Origin: Kalaharituber pfeilii
Taxonomy: Eukaryota > Ascomycota > Pezizomycetes > Pezizales > Pezizaceae
Direction of reading: 5' to 3'
Length of the DNA stretch: 57,350 nucleotides
Assembly (NCBI GenBank): GCA_015179045.1
Contig: WHUZ01000166.1
Location: 1 to 57,350, forward strand
A program made the position numbers and the translations under genes. The notes beneath the pieces are model-generated. The model saw only the letters and a list, made by a program, of their open reading frames with translations, ran no database searches and had not been told where the DNA came from. Shown here piece by piece: positions 19,136 to 30,507 of this stretch; the first letter of the stretch is position 1; the number at the start of each line of letters is the position of its first letter.

Positions 19136-20929
19136 GATAGAACCTAACTGTGTTTGATAATTTTCTTCTTTTAACTGCTTTCAATATGTCTACTGTATTC
19201 AAGTGAAAGAACTATTTAGCTTCTATAAAAAAGCTTCAAACTTGAAAAAAATCTAACTGTAGACACTACTATATATTCTTCATCTCTAGAAACTGAATTC
19301 TAGGAAATAAACAAAAAAAAAAAAATAAAAAAAAACTCACACATATATATGTACTCATACATACAAAAAAAAAGAAAAAAAAAAAAAGCTCTCTATAGTG
19401 CCAAAAGTTAATAATCAATATGTTGTAATATTACTGGCTAGCATTAGTAAGCAGCATTATATATGCCATTTGCTGCTTGAGCAATTGCACACTCTTTAGT
19501 CCATAGTTACTTTATACAGTCATATTATATACTTGCTTTATATTTACAGTTGGCTGTGCTTGTACTACTCATAGAAGGTTTTTCTAGAGTCTATTACAGG
19601 TCTATGAGAAACTATACCTAAAGCTCTTTTTTTTATTTTAAACATCTCTATTTAGCATTATCATACAGCCAACAATATACAGACTACTTAGGCACCCTGT
19701 CAACAGCTCCTAGTCTGGTATTTATCTAGTATATAAGTAGCAGCCTTTCCTTCCTGTTATATATCCTTTATCCCTACTCTTACCCCGGCCCCTACCCTAG
19801 CCACCCCGATTATCTTGACCACTTCGGCTACTACAACTACCACTACCATTATGATTTCCACTGCCTTCTTGTTCATGTCCACTAGCAGCTCTTTTATATT
19901 CTCTTCTAGTAGGAGCGGGTAGTGCTGGTACTAACTTTAGTATACCTTGGACTTCTACCACAGCCTTAGTAAGTAGTACAAGCTAGAAATTATAACTAAG
20001 ACAGGACAGAGATAGAAGGGGAGGAGAAAGAGAGTGGAAGAGAGAAACTAACTGAAATTAATATACAGACTGTTGAAGGTAGAGTAGGGAGGTTGGCAGG
20101 CTTGCTGGGAGGTAAGAGACTGAGAGCATAGAGGTAGCATATAGGAGAAGGTGATGGACCAGAGTACAGGTGGTACGGAGAGAAAGAAGAGATAATAAAA
20201 CACTTGCTGGAGGAGTATAGAGTGTAGAAGTAGAGTTGGCTGAAGGAGGAGTATATAAAAAGGCCTCCGAAAGGGAGAGAAGGGGAGAGAGATCTATTGG
20301 GTACAATGATAGAAATGCTAGAGGAGTAGTAGAGAGAAGGAGGGTCATGTGATATAGGAGAGAGATATAGAGAGTAGTTAGATAGTATATGGCTATAGGT
20401 CATGGGGTAGCAAGTGATCAATGATATAAAAAAAAACAAAAAAAACAGCCTTAGTGAGCAGCAAGAGCTAGCTTGAGCCGAGCTGGAGGGTAAGCTCGAG
20501 CCTGGATTGATTATCTATAATATTGACAAACTAAACTAAACTAAGCTAAATTTTCATTTTTCTCATTACTATCAGCTAAACTATATATTTCGAAGTTATT
20601 GATAGGTCAGAATAAGCTCCAAGTCTCTAATTGTTACTATTTTAGGTATTTACAGTTTATGAAACCTTGCACTAGCTAAGCATTTTAGTAAGCTGTCATG
20701 AAAAATACAAGCATAATCTTGGCTCGTTTGAGCTTAAGCTAGCTTAGCTTATGTCACTCACTATATAGCCTCATTTCTGAGAATCCACAGAACAACAAAG
20801 AAATGAAAGTTTTGCGCAACCTTAAAGAAGGTGCATGTTTTGATCCACCATTCACCTATAGTATAGCCAACGGGGATTGCTAGATCAACAGTATAGATTT
20901 GTATAGCATGCGAGAAGGTTAGGCCATCA
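19136..20929. other. Gene-poor AT-rich stretch with low-complexity tracts
   Basis: An A-rich tract with AAAAAAA and ACATATATAT runs occupies 19308-19390. A purine-rich plus strand (GAGA-type) at 19996-20440 opens long Ser/Leu/Pro frames on the minus strand that I judge spurious. Around 19790-19960 the minus strand reads a Gly/Arg/Ser-rich segment (REYKRAASGHEQE then GQDNRGG) that could be a protein tail, but I cannot assign it. Confidence 0.4.
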
Positions 20930-21270
20930 TTAATAGATAAAACTGCATTTAGCAGATAAGGCGGAATGGTAGGACTATCATAAGCCAGACAAGTAGCTGC
21001 CAGACTACCAGCAGCTGCTGGTACTCCCTAGTAGGTAGCCATAGCATCTATTGCCAGCTGATCCTGTGTTTGCTCTAACCCTCTGAGTTTTTTTGTAATA
21101 TCCTGGCATAGCAGATTTATAGTATACTTAATATTATTATTTGTAGCATATTTCTGCTGCCTAAGAGGGGCAAAAGTGAGCCTATGAGCATAGAAGTCTA
21201 CCTAGTATATAGTCTCTGCTACCTGATGGCCAATAATTTTCTGATTTCAAAGGCTATTTGAGACATCTGA
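20930..21270 (-). pseudogene. Unidentified coding relic
   Basis: In reverse, a frame with only two TAG stops reads QKIIGHQVAETIY, FYAHRLTFAPLRQQKYATNN, INLLCQDITKKLRGLEQTQD, QLAIDAMATY and GVPAAAGSLAATCLAYDSP. The two stops fall where CAG-to-TAG decay would put them. The sequence looks like a real, formerly expressed protein with a helical segment, but I do not recognise it. It ends about 450 bp before the Plavaka transposase relic, on the opposite strand, and might be an accessory gene of that element or of another transposon. Confidence 0.4.
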
Positions 21271-21719
21271 GCACCAATATTAGTATAAGAAACTAGGTAT
21301 TCCCTCCTCAATAAACCCACATTTCTCTACTAGGTCTTTGATTCATAAGTCCTCTTTTTCTCAATTGCCACTATCATTATCTCTATCATTATCTTTGTCT
21401 CTATTGTCCTGGTAAGTACACTTTCTCTCAGGCATATCTTCCGATAGATGGGTTAATATTAGATAAGTGCTATGGTAGAAGTAGAATATCAGACCAGTGC
21501 TCTATATAGGTACTATATTTGTCACTTTGTTTCTCTACCAGCTATGTCTATTTCTGTGTCAATAATAGTCAATTTCTTTATCTAGCCTTTTTGTCCTATT
21601 AAAGTGTTGGTTTCTTTATCTACTATATTTGTTTTTATTTATTGTCTCAACTAAATACATTTCTATCTATTATAGGTAGGTACATATATCTTTAGCATCT
21701 TTGGCTATACTTTGCAATG

Positions 21720-24700
21720 TCCTTTATGTCTACTTAAGATCACAATCTAACATATCTGCTATGAATGGGGTTGCTAGTAAGTGGAAGTTCAATTACTGGA
21801 TGTCCTGAATCTTACTATACTAACTTCATACTATATCCCTCAGATTTGGCAACAGACATCTAGAATCGAATAACATGAGGTGCCTATATTATCTAAAGAT
21901 TTATAACCTAGCAGGACTATATATTCACTATATCCTTAAAGAATATCCAGGTACGTCACTCTACCCAACAGAAAGCTTCTCAGTATCTAGTTATTCCTCC
22001 TCAAAAAAGTGATGATGCATTGAAGGTCAGTACCATACTGGTAAAAACCATGCTATAGATGCTGACAATCTCTTATAACATCTTTTAGCAATAGTTGTAG
22101 CTCAGCAAGCAAGTGTGGGAGATAACCATTCAATTGCTACCAGAGCGAATACAGATAACTTAGTCAATGTCAGCCCTCTGACTCTAGTGGTCCACGACTA
22201 GCTTTTCAATAATGTCTATAGCTCTTCATAGAACCCTTTTCATCTATTTCAGAATATCTATGAATATAAACTTGCTCGATATTTTCATAAAAGCAGAGCA
22301 ACACTAAAGGACATAAACATGTTTTTTTAAGACGAGGCTACTTCCAAAGGGATCGATAGAGACTTTAAAAGTCCAATTCAAGTCTGGAGAAATATGGTGC
22401 CAGCTAATCAAGCAAATAATGGATGAACTCTCTTGAGAAAAAGGGTATATTGACTTTTAGTTATAATAGAATGTAGGCTTTTATTACCAAAATATTCAGG
22501 AGTATGCCCAATATCTTCTTTATCACTAAGTATATATTGATAGTCTAGTCTTTGAAGCTACTACTGAGTATAACTAGAAGAAGTAGTGAGTCTATTCTAA
22601 ACTGTATATTGTAGACTAGTGGGTGGAGACACAAGTAAGTATATTTGTCTAATACTTATGACAGGTTGAAATTGACTGCACTTCTGGACTCTTAGTAGCT
22701 GCTCAATCCTAATGTAATAGTGGTTCCTATTCTCTTAGCATCTGATTAGACTTACCTAACAAACTTCTCTAGAGATAAAACACTATAGCTAGTGTATATG
22801 TCGATTGAGAATATTGTTTCAAGAGTCTGAAATAAGCTATCTGCACATGCATGAGTGCTAATAGCACTTCTTTCTGTCAACTTAAAATAGATATCAAGCA
22901 TCTCTGGGTAGACAAAGAAGGATCAAGGGATTGATTCATTACAAATCTTTTATAATATAATAAGGATAGTCCTTAGACCCCTTGTCCACCTGAATGAAAT
23001 GAGCGAACATGATCTCCCTAAGACAGAATAGGATAGCTCAGACACTGATAGCTTGTAGGCTAGTAGAGTTGAAATACTCTGCGATGATAAAAAAGTATAC
23101 AAATATGCATTTATACTTTATACCTTATATACAGATTATATGGAAAATATCAACATCCATAGAATCAAGCTCAATCCCTGCCTAATATGTACCATTCCTA
23201 AAGAGGTACTAGAAACTCTTTCTAAGACGGTATATAGTCAGCGGGACTATTTACGATATTAACAGTATCTAAGGTCCAAGAATATAGCACTTTTGAATAA
23301 GTATAAGATGAAGCCGATATCCAATACCCTTTGGAGTCTTCCCACCATCTTCCTACAAGAGATTATGAGTTCAGATATACTTCACAATATACACTTAGGT
23401 ATAATAGAGCATCTGATAGAATAGATTGATGGCTTTCTGAAGAAACACAATAGACTATCAGTATTCAATAATATCTAGTCTAATATTTCCTCTTATTTTA
23501 GGTATTTTCATTCAAATAAGTCATATTGAAGTGTTACTCAATGGAGCGGAAAGGAGATACAGTACTTTGAGAGAGTGATCTTAGCTTGTTTTACAGCTGC
23601 TCTTCATCATCAAGTGAACAATCAGGATATGGATGGAGCTACTCATATGAGCTTCTCGAAAGTGATCAAGACTATATGATATCTGTTAGACTTCTACCTC
23701 ATAGTATAATATCCTAGCCATATGCAAGAGACTATAATATACATTAAAAACTATCTAACTAAGTTTCATGAATATAGTAATATCTTCATCAAGTTTAAAG
23801 CTAGTAAAGCAGCCAAGAAGCATATAAAGAAAGCTACTAAGGAGCTGGCATTAGACCAAGCCACTCTTTATAATTACTTTAAGACAGCGACTCAGAAAGC
23901 AAACTTCCGGAAAGAACATTATACAGAGTAGGTAGTACTTGTTCAGGATATTGGATAGTACAATTCATTATTCAACTTCCTAAAGCTTCATCTGCTATTA
24001 CATTATACTAAATAGGTATTCCAGTTTGGAAGTCTTCCACAGTACTCAACGGAGATATTGGAAGTCATGCATAAACTATTAAAGGATACTTATAGGTAGT
24101 CAAATAAGATAGACACAACTGAGCAGATACTAGATATATATACTCACATACATAGTATGGTAATGTTAGAGAAAAATTTAGTTACATAGTCATAGATTCT
24201 TTCCTTACTAATAGAATATTTAGATATTTTGGAAAGTTGAAAACTAGATGTTAAATAGTCGAAAGTGGATCAAGAGCAGCTGATAGTTTGGCTGATGCAA
24301 AAATAGTACATTGAAGAGATTATGCCAGGAAAACATAGAAAGAAGAGGTGAGACTTAAAGCTGTTGGACATTGCAGATGAGTTATATCTGTCTCACCTTA
24401 TTGAGCTAACTTACAAGTTTTTCCAGTTATACTATATGCATATATGTCCTGTGAATGAGAACAAGCTGGCAACGTATCCTGCTGAGATCTTTACAGCCAT
24501 TGACATTAAAGTTCTGGACTTTCAAGGGCAAGAGATATAACGACACATAGCTAAATGTACAGGAACTAGAAGGTTTTGAAATCGTTCTGCTCTACGGGCA
24601 GATTAGGTGTAGGTACACTATAAAGCTAAGGAAGACAATCGAGTGGGTGAACTAAATAGATGAATTCCTGATAAACTGAAAAGGATTATTAGAGTCTATG

Positions 24701-24930
24701 ATGAGACTGAGAGTGTTATATATGAGCTTACTTAGATTACATTATTGAGAGTGAAAAATAATAATCCAAAACCACAGGAGGAGGAGGGCATGGTCAGAGT
24801 AGAGAACCGTGAGGAGGATAAATCAGACTGTATAGTAAATGTATTGGATATTGAAGGGATAGCTTATCTCATTAAGTTGAAGCCAAGGCGATATTGGATA
24901 GTAAATAATAGGATAGATTTGACTACGTGA
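21720..24930 (+). pseudogene. Plavaka-type (CACTA superfamily) DNA transposase pseudogene
   Basis: Collinear blocks of a Plavaka transposase can be read through stops and frameshifts. YEYKLARYFHKS lies near 22260 and RVYSKLYIVD near 22590. PILLASD, a stop, TYLTNFSRDKTL and LVYMSIENIVSRV (22718-22830) match the hallmark P.i..SDkTqLt.fsGdk..yPvY.tigNi, and VLIALLSVNLK follows. Then come CLICTIPKEVLETL (about 23182-23222), SDILHNIHLGIIEHLI (23355-23420), TQWSGKEIQYFERV (23538-23578), KFHEYSNIFIKFKA (23763-23803), FNFLKLHLLLHY (23973-24007) and LLKDTYR (24080). The open pieces 23722-23931 and 24745-24930 are part of it. Most stops are TAG or TGA at former Gln, Arg or Trp codons. I could not identify the element's inverted termini. 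Confidence 0.85.
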
Positions 24931-25088
24931 AATCAACTATATAATTGAAGACTATGTATTAGATTAGATCTAAATATTTAATATCAATTATTTTATAGTA
25001 AACAAAGACAAATATGGCTAGTAAAGAGAATGTATTTGAGAATGGAGATCTAAGTAGAGGAGGAATAGTAGATTAATTAAAGCTAAAA

Positions 25089-25535
25089 GAAGAGGAAAAG
25101 AACTTTATATTAAGACGTAGAAGAAAAGAGTACTCTAACAGGACTTACAGAAGAAAAATAGTGTACTAGAATATAAAGAAAAAGAATTTATATTAGAGTA
25201 TAGAGAAGAAGAATATTATATTAAGATACAGAAGAGGAGAACTTTATATTAGGATATAGAAGAGGAAAACTTTATATTAGAATGCAGAAGAGGAGAACTT
25301 TATATCAGGATACAAAAGAAGAAAACTTTATATCAGAATACAGAAGAGAAGAATGTTATATCAGGATACAGATAAAAAAACTTTGTATTACGATATAGAA
25401 GAGAAGAATATTATATTCAAATGTATAGAAAAAAAGTACTATAATATGACACAAAGAAGAAAAATAATGTGTCAGAATATAAAAGAAGAGAATATTATAT
25501 CTGAATATAGAAATACAAATATATATATTTAGAGG
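25089..25535 (+). repeat. 28-bp tandem minisatellite
   Basis: About 15-16 tandem units of the form TATTAGGATATAGAAGAGGA plus AAACTTTA follow one another with roughly 10-25% divergence. They start some 160 bp after the transposase relic. There are no unique spacers. Confidence 0.8.
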
Positions 25536-25839
25536 TATAAAAGAAAAGAATAAAAAAAGAATTTAAGAATACACCTATATAGCTTCTGAACGTACTTTTT
25601 TCTTTCCTGATATATATTAATATATACTTGTTGTACTACTAGAAGATTGCAAGTAAGTTTATAGAGACTATTCTATTAGATAAAAGAATCTCTGCAAATA
25701 TTGGTCAAAGTACTCTCATACTTTACATATAAGATTATTAGTAGTATAAGAACTAGTTTTAGCCTATTCGACTAGTAAGTAGATAAGAAATCTAATAAAA
25801 TCTAAGATTAGCTAAGGATGGCTTCATTAGCCAAAACAT
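25536..25839. other. AT-rich spacer before element F
   Basis: No open frame or recognisable LTR edge. It may contain the degraded gag of element F, but I see no motif to support that. Confidence 0.35.
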
Positions 25840-27700
25840 ACAGGCATGTTCTAATTATGATTATATTCTCATGAATTTATCTTGCTTAGACTTACTATTT
25901 CCCTCTACCCTACTGCTCCTATTACACTAACTCACTATTATTATATTTAGACCTATCGGATAGGTAGTACTAGTCTGAGAAGCTAGTATCATAGTCTAAA
26001 ATGAAGAGACAATGTACCGAAGTCAACACTGCTAAACCAGTGCACTTAGCATAGTTTATCATTTAGTCAATCATCCAAGTCAAATAACAGGAAATTCCTT
26101 ACTAATTATTATTAGATTGTAGAGCTCCAAAACCAATCTTTAATAAAGAATTTGTCTGAAGTTCTAACATTCTCATTAAGAAGTATGCAAAACTAATCTA
26201 GGTTGAAAATGTAAGCAAGCAACCAATTATAAAAGTAGGAGTATACTACACTAACTCAGTAGAACTAGTAATAGGAAATTACTTTGAGGCTCTAGTATAT
26301 GAAGTTAGGTAAACCAAGGATATACTAAATAGATACCTTCCAATGTCCTGTCTCAATAAGTATAATCCAGATATAGACTAGGAGAAAGAAACTATGAAAT
26401 GACAAAGTAGCTATTGCTAGCAGTATTGCTTCCCTAAAGAGTTTTAGGCAAGCATTATTAATAATATTATTCTAAAGAAGGAAATATTAGATAACCTTGA
26501 TGTATGAGTAACTAGTTTAGTCTGGCATACCAAGGATAGAGAAGATGTTAAAGAACTTCTCCCTGCAATTTACTACAAGTGGTCTTACCTCTGTAGTCAA
26601 GAGCAGAGTAATTAATTACCAGCTCACTCCAGGTTTGACTATACTATCAAATTAGTCCCTGAAGTAGAGATCCCATAGGGACTACTATACCTATTTTCTG
26701 AAAATGAACTCTGAGTCTTAAAAGAATAGTTTAATAAGCAAGAAGCAGCAAGAAAAATTGTAAAGTCCTAATCATTAGCAGGAGCACCTATCCTATTAGT
26801 CTGAAAATCTGACAGTACCTATTAAGTCTGTACAGATTACTATGCACTCAATAAAGTAACTATTAAAAACTAATACCTCCTGTCTCTTATAATAGAACTT
26901 CAAGAATGTCGAAATAAGACCAAAATAATTACAAAGTTAGATTTAACAAATAGTTATAATCTAGTATGCATAACCAAAGAAGACGAAGAGAAAACTACAT
27001 TCTGCACTTGGTTTAGATTATACTATTGGTGAGTTATACCCTTTAGACTTTACAACATCTCTGCTACCTTTCAACTTATGATAGATAACATATTCTATAA
27101 CCTTCTTGACAACTGAGTTGATATATATTTAGATGATATTCTAATATATTTAGAAAATAATGAGAAGTATAAATATCCAGTAAAAGAGGTATTAGCAAGA
27201 CTCGATAAGACTAGATTGAGAGTAAATCTAAGAAAGAGTTGCTTCCATTAGCAAGTAGTAGAATTCTTAGGTTATAAGATTTTTTTGCAAGGAATCCACA
27301 TGACCAAGAAAAGGTGGAGAAAGTTAAGAATTAGGTAACCCCTTGCTGAGTCAAAGATATATAAGAATTCCTAGGTTTTGCTAATTTTTATAAAAAGTTT
27401 ATCGAAGGGTTCTCCAAAATTGTATACCCTTTAACAACATTAACTAAGAAAAACCTACCTTGAAAATGGACTCAAGCATAATAATAAGCCTTTAATAAAA
27501 TCAAGAAAAGATTTACAACTACACTGATTCTAGTATACTTCCAATCAGAGAAAAAGACTATTATCGAAACTAAGGCTAGTAACTATGCTATAGAAGCAGT
27601 CTTATCTTAGCTTCAACCCAATGGCAAACTACATCTATATGCTTTTAGCATACCCAAAGTAGTAATAAGCTGTCCCCTTGTAATGATCTACTTTCTTGGC
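25840..27700 (+). pseudogene. pol: Ty3/gypsy pol relic (element F): protease, RT, RNase H
   Basis: A protease-like segment (about 26110-26330) reads LLDCRAPKPIFNKEFV, a decayed LxDxGAxxxF core. RT follows: AGAPILLV (about 26780), CTDYYALNKVTIKN (about 26832), KLDLTNSYNLVCI (about 26938), IPFRLYNISATFQ (about 27036) and an intact YLDDILIY (about 27123). After VVEFLGYKIF (about 27257) the frame shifts repeatedly, and RNase H is only traceable as IETKASNYAI (about 27557). Stops are frequent and mainly TAG, TAA or TGA at former Gln, Trp or Arg codons. No LTRs were identified; integrase is absent. Confidence 0.8.
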
Positions 27701-28057
27701 ACTCCTTATTATGCATTTCTTATCCTATTACCTATTACTAGATATATTACAACTACAGAAATTGCCTAGTATTATATTAATTTGATACTGCTGAATCTAA
27801 ATATACTATCATAATAAGGAAAAAGCTAAAATTCCAAAAACTATAACTAAATTCATTATAATTTATATGAATTAACTTCTCCCTACATATAATATAGCTC
27901 AATATTCTTAGAATTAGTAAAATAATATAGAAAATAAGTAATAATCATTCATCTAGTACTAGTCTTTTCAGTTAAAGTTAATAAATATATATAAGAATTA
28001 TATAGGATATATGCACCTTAAAATATATAAAAGAAATTTATAGTCTCGAGCTAATTT
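27701..28057. other. AT-rich spacer, nothing recognised
   Basis: No open frame, no LTR edge. It may be degraded downstream sequence of element F. Confidence 0.4.
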
Positions 28058-28194
28058 CTATACCTCAATATTATTATTAGTATTCTCAAAGTCTTTAAAT
28101 GATCTAGGAATACTAGGACTTGATATAGTGATAGATGAAGCACTAGAGATAGTAGCAGTAACTTTATCTGAGGTATCAGATATTATAGAAGAGG

Positions 28195-28414
28195 TGTTAC
28201 AGATTGCAACTGACCATTTGCAAACCATTGCACCAAAAGGTAGAACTACCAGTACCACCTGGTAGTGTGGTCAATATATATAGGAGTATCCGTACTGGCC
28301 AGTCAGCGACTCGGTTATGTTTGCATACATGGTCAAGGATCTTGGCTCTCTTAGACGTCTATACGTACTAGTAATCAGCTTCCCTCTGCCGCCATGGCAT
28401 GCTAAGCTATGACA
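28195..28414 (-). repeat. 3' LTR of TRIM2
   Basis: 220-bp copy, left in plus coordinates. ACTACCAGT at 28245-28253 matches the primer-binding site complement exactly. Confidence 0.88.
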
Positions 28415-28603
28415 TTACTTCCCTGCAGGCAGAGTACGTCCCAGACTCTTTATATATTAACTCTCAACTACCCATTACTGCCTTAGAGCTTTAATTTCAT
28501 GTGCCACCACCATACTACTTTATAACCAGTGACCAGCATGTGACTGTAAGCTGCTTATCAAATTCAAAAGTCACTTGCAGTATCTAACATTCACTACAGG
28601 CAA

Positions 28604-28620
28604 GGTTTGAACTGGCGACC
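28604..28620 (-). promoter_or_regulatory. tRNA T-arm / B-box-like motif in TRIM2
   Basis: In sense orientation GGTCGCCAGTTCAAACC follows the primer-binding site. AGTTCAAACC fits the B-box consensus RGTTCRANNC. It aligns with the TRIM1 motif at 12 of 17 positions, with mostly transition differences. Confidence 0.4.
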
Positions 28621-28633
28621 CGACTGGTAGTAC
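28621..28633 (-). other. Self-complementary primer-binding site of TRIM2
   Basis: In sense orientation the bases after the 5' LTR read GTACTACCAGTCG. ACTACCAGT can pair with ACTGGTAGT of the LTR (exact at 28245-28253, one mismatch at 28684-28692), which lies about 25-35 bases past the TATA box. Confidence 0.55.
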
Positions 28634-28853
28634 TGTTATGGATTGCAACTGACTGTTTGCAAACCGTTGCACTAAAAGGTAGAACTACCGGTACCACCCG
28701 GTAGTGCAGTCGGTATATATAGGAGTATCCGTATGGGCCAGTCAGTGACTTGCTTATGTTTGCGCATGTGGTCAAGGATCTTGGCTCCCTTAGATATCCA
28801 CACATACTAGTAATAAGCTTCCCTCTGCCACCATGGCATGCCAAGCCGTAACA
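28634..28853 (-). repeat. 5' LTR of TRIM2
   Basis: 220-bp copy ending GCCGTAACA in plus orientation, i.e. beginning TGTTACGGC in its own sense. TATATATA at 28714-28721 is the likely TATA box. Confidence 0.88.
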
Positions 28854-29878
28854 AGAGGTCTGTGGCTTAAGATTTACTACTGAAACCTCCTTTACCCCCC
28901 CTAGTAGGTGTTTGGACCCTTCCATCTCTTAAACTAAAGGCCTTCTTCAGCTCTAGCCTTACCTGTAAGTTCTCCTATGACCTTTCTTTGCAGCCCGCTC
29001 AGCTACAGCTATTTCTTTTTGTTCTTGTTTCTCTTTTGCCTTTTTTTCTTACTTCTCTACTACTAGCTACTTTTTTACTTCAGCAGCTTCTTTCTTATCC
29101 TCAGCTATTTTTTATTGCTTCTTTGCCTTCTGAATTTTCTCTTCCTCTTTTTTTATCTTCTCTACTGCTTTCTGTTCCTTTTTCAGCCTTTTTCACTCTT
29201 TTTTTTCCTCTGCTTTCAATTCTGCTTTGACTTTGGCTTAACAAGATGATTCAATATATACTCAATTAAGAGTCCGAGGGCTTTTAATATGCTTCAAACT
29301 TCTAGTCAGAGCTTTTTTGACTATCTTACTATTCCATAAAGCTTTAAGGGTTGTAGCATTAAGCTCAATCATTATATATTTTGTTAGCTTTTTCTCCAAA
29401 AACAATATATGATCTATTACAGTCTTGCATATATGTGGAGTCAAAATTGCCTTGTTCAGAGCAGTTCGTAGTACTATTTACTTTGACAGAGTATCTAATA
29501 TAGAGAGATCTGAATTGATTATCATTGTCACTTGAACTTAAAGAGAAATAACTTTGTTGAAATTAATAGGCCAGTATTCAGACCCCTGCTATGCACCCAA
29601 AATAGTATTAGTAGTAAAAGTAGATTATCTGATACCATAAAAAATTTCCCAGAAGTTAGGTTTATACAAAATATTACAAGGCTTTTAATATATCTAATCT
29701 TATAAGCCATTACAGTAATGTCTTTAGAGAGGAGAGAAATATCTAACATCAAGAGGTTGTATTAAATGAGTTAAATGTGGGGAAAGAAAAAGCATTTGAA
29801 TCTAGTAATTGAGTATATATTTAACAACTTGATAAACAATATGGAAAGAGTGACCATCAATAATTAAAAGGTACCAAG

Positions 29879-30507
29879 TGTTATAGGGTACATTGAAGGT
29901 AAGGCATTTACTAAATAATTAAGTGCATTGCGAAATATAATTAAATATAAGTCATAGAAAATAAGGTAGTTAAGGTAGTAAGAAAGCTTTATATTTGTTA
30001 GGGTTAAGTTTTGGGTCCTTGCCCTTCTAACTCCAGTGGGTCAGGCTTCTATGTATACAAAATATAGTTCTTCAAAGCTGCTAATAAATTCAGCTTGAAA
30101 GGATTTCAGAGATCAAGCTGGACCCTAAAAAATGCCAAGTGACAGCCTTTCTTCTTAACTAATCCTTACAATAAATTCTAAAACAATAAATACGAGAACT
30201 TGAAACCACTAATGTAAGCTTCTATCTAAAAATACTATCATAACTCCAATTGCTATACAGAGACCAATATTAAAGGTTATTGTACAAGTAAAGAATTAGT
30301 ACAACAGGAACTATTAGAAGAGTCAGTAACTAAGATTGTTAATCTTAGTAGCTACTTACTTCTTAACTGAGAAAGCTTTACTACCACTAGCCTGACTAGT
30401 ATTGAGTTAGCTAAATACTTGACTAATAGGCCTTATAGTTGGTAGTACCTTTCGATAACACTTTAACAAGATAGTGTTATAGCATGAGAACAATTATGCC
30501 TGTAACA
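29879..30507 (-). repeat. 3' LTR of B2 (629 bp)
   Basis: In reverse it runs from TGTTACAGGCATAATTGTTC to TATAACA and matches the B1 LTRs at 38882-39519 and 45744-46313 along its length, including the GTCAAGTATTTAGCTAACTC and GGCTGTCACTTGG blocks. A purine tract (CTAAGAAGAGAAGTAC in reverse) adjoins it. Confidence 0.85.

Larger units (their letters stand above)
28195..28853 (-). mobile_element. TRIM2: miniature LTR retrotransposon (659 bp), target duplication AGAGG
   Basis: Two 220-bp direct repeats (28195-28414 and 28634-28853) flank 219 bp of non-coding interior. The perfect duplication AGAGG lies at 28190-28194 and 28854-28858. A purine tract reads GCAGGGAAGTAA in reverse just before the left LTR, so the element is oriented on the minus strand and its 5' LTR is the right one. 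The LTRs differ at about 30 sites, almost all transitions. The right LTR, in reverse, begins TGTTACGGCT like the A family. It lies inside a Lys/Glu-rich coding relic. Confidence 0.9.
28058..29760 (-). pseudogene. Lys/Glu-rich coiled-coil protein relic, split by TRIM2
   Basis: Read in reverse from about 29450, the sequence gives TPHICKTVIDHILFLEKKLT and LKALWNSKIVKKALTRSLKH. A long Lys/Glu/Ala-rich tract (29235-28985) follows, with AEEKK, KKEEEKIQKAKKQ and IAVAERAAKKGHRRTYR. The tail reads MEGSKHLLGGVKEVSVVNLK and, after TRIM2 and one copy of its AGAGG duplication are discounted, continues in frame as TSSIISDTSDKV to a stop at 28058. The layout (helical segment, charged coiled coil, short Ser-rich tail) resembles the C-terminal ends of fungal pogo-type DDE transposases, but no catalytic domain is visible, so the identity is tentative. 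Confidence 0.45.

Noticed and set aside
19996..20439. 147-codon minus-strand open frame
   Set aside because: It is Ser/Leu/Pro/Tyr-rich and lies opposite a GAGA-type purine tract; a second frame is open over the same place. Low complexity explains both.
25089..25535. 28-bp repeats resembling a CRISPR array
   Set aside because: Units are directly tandem with no unique spacers, and the setting is eukaryotic.
28584..28925. 113-codon minus-strand frame as a single gene
   Set aside because: It is a chimera: the first part belongs to the Lys/Glu-rich relic and the rest runs into the TRIM2 LTR.
28988..29230. 80-codon plus-strand Leu/Phe-rich frame, apparently membrane-like
   Set aside because: It is the antisense of a Lys/Glu-rich coding tract; AAG/GAA codons read backwards give CTT/TTC.
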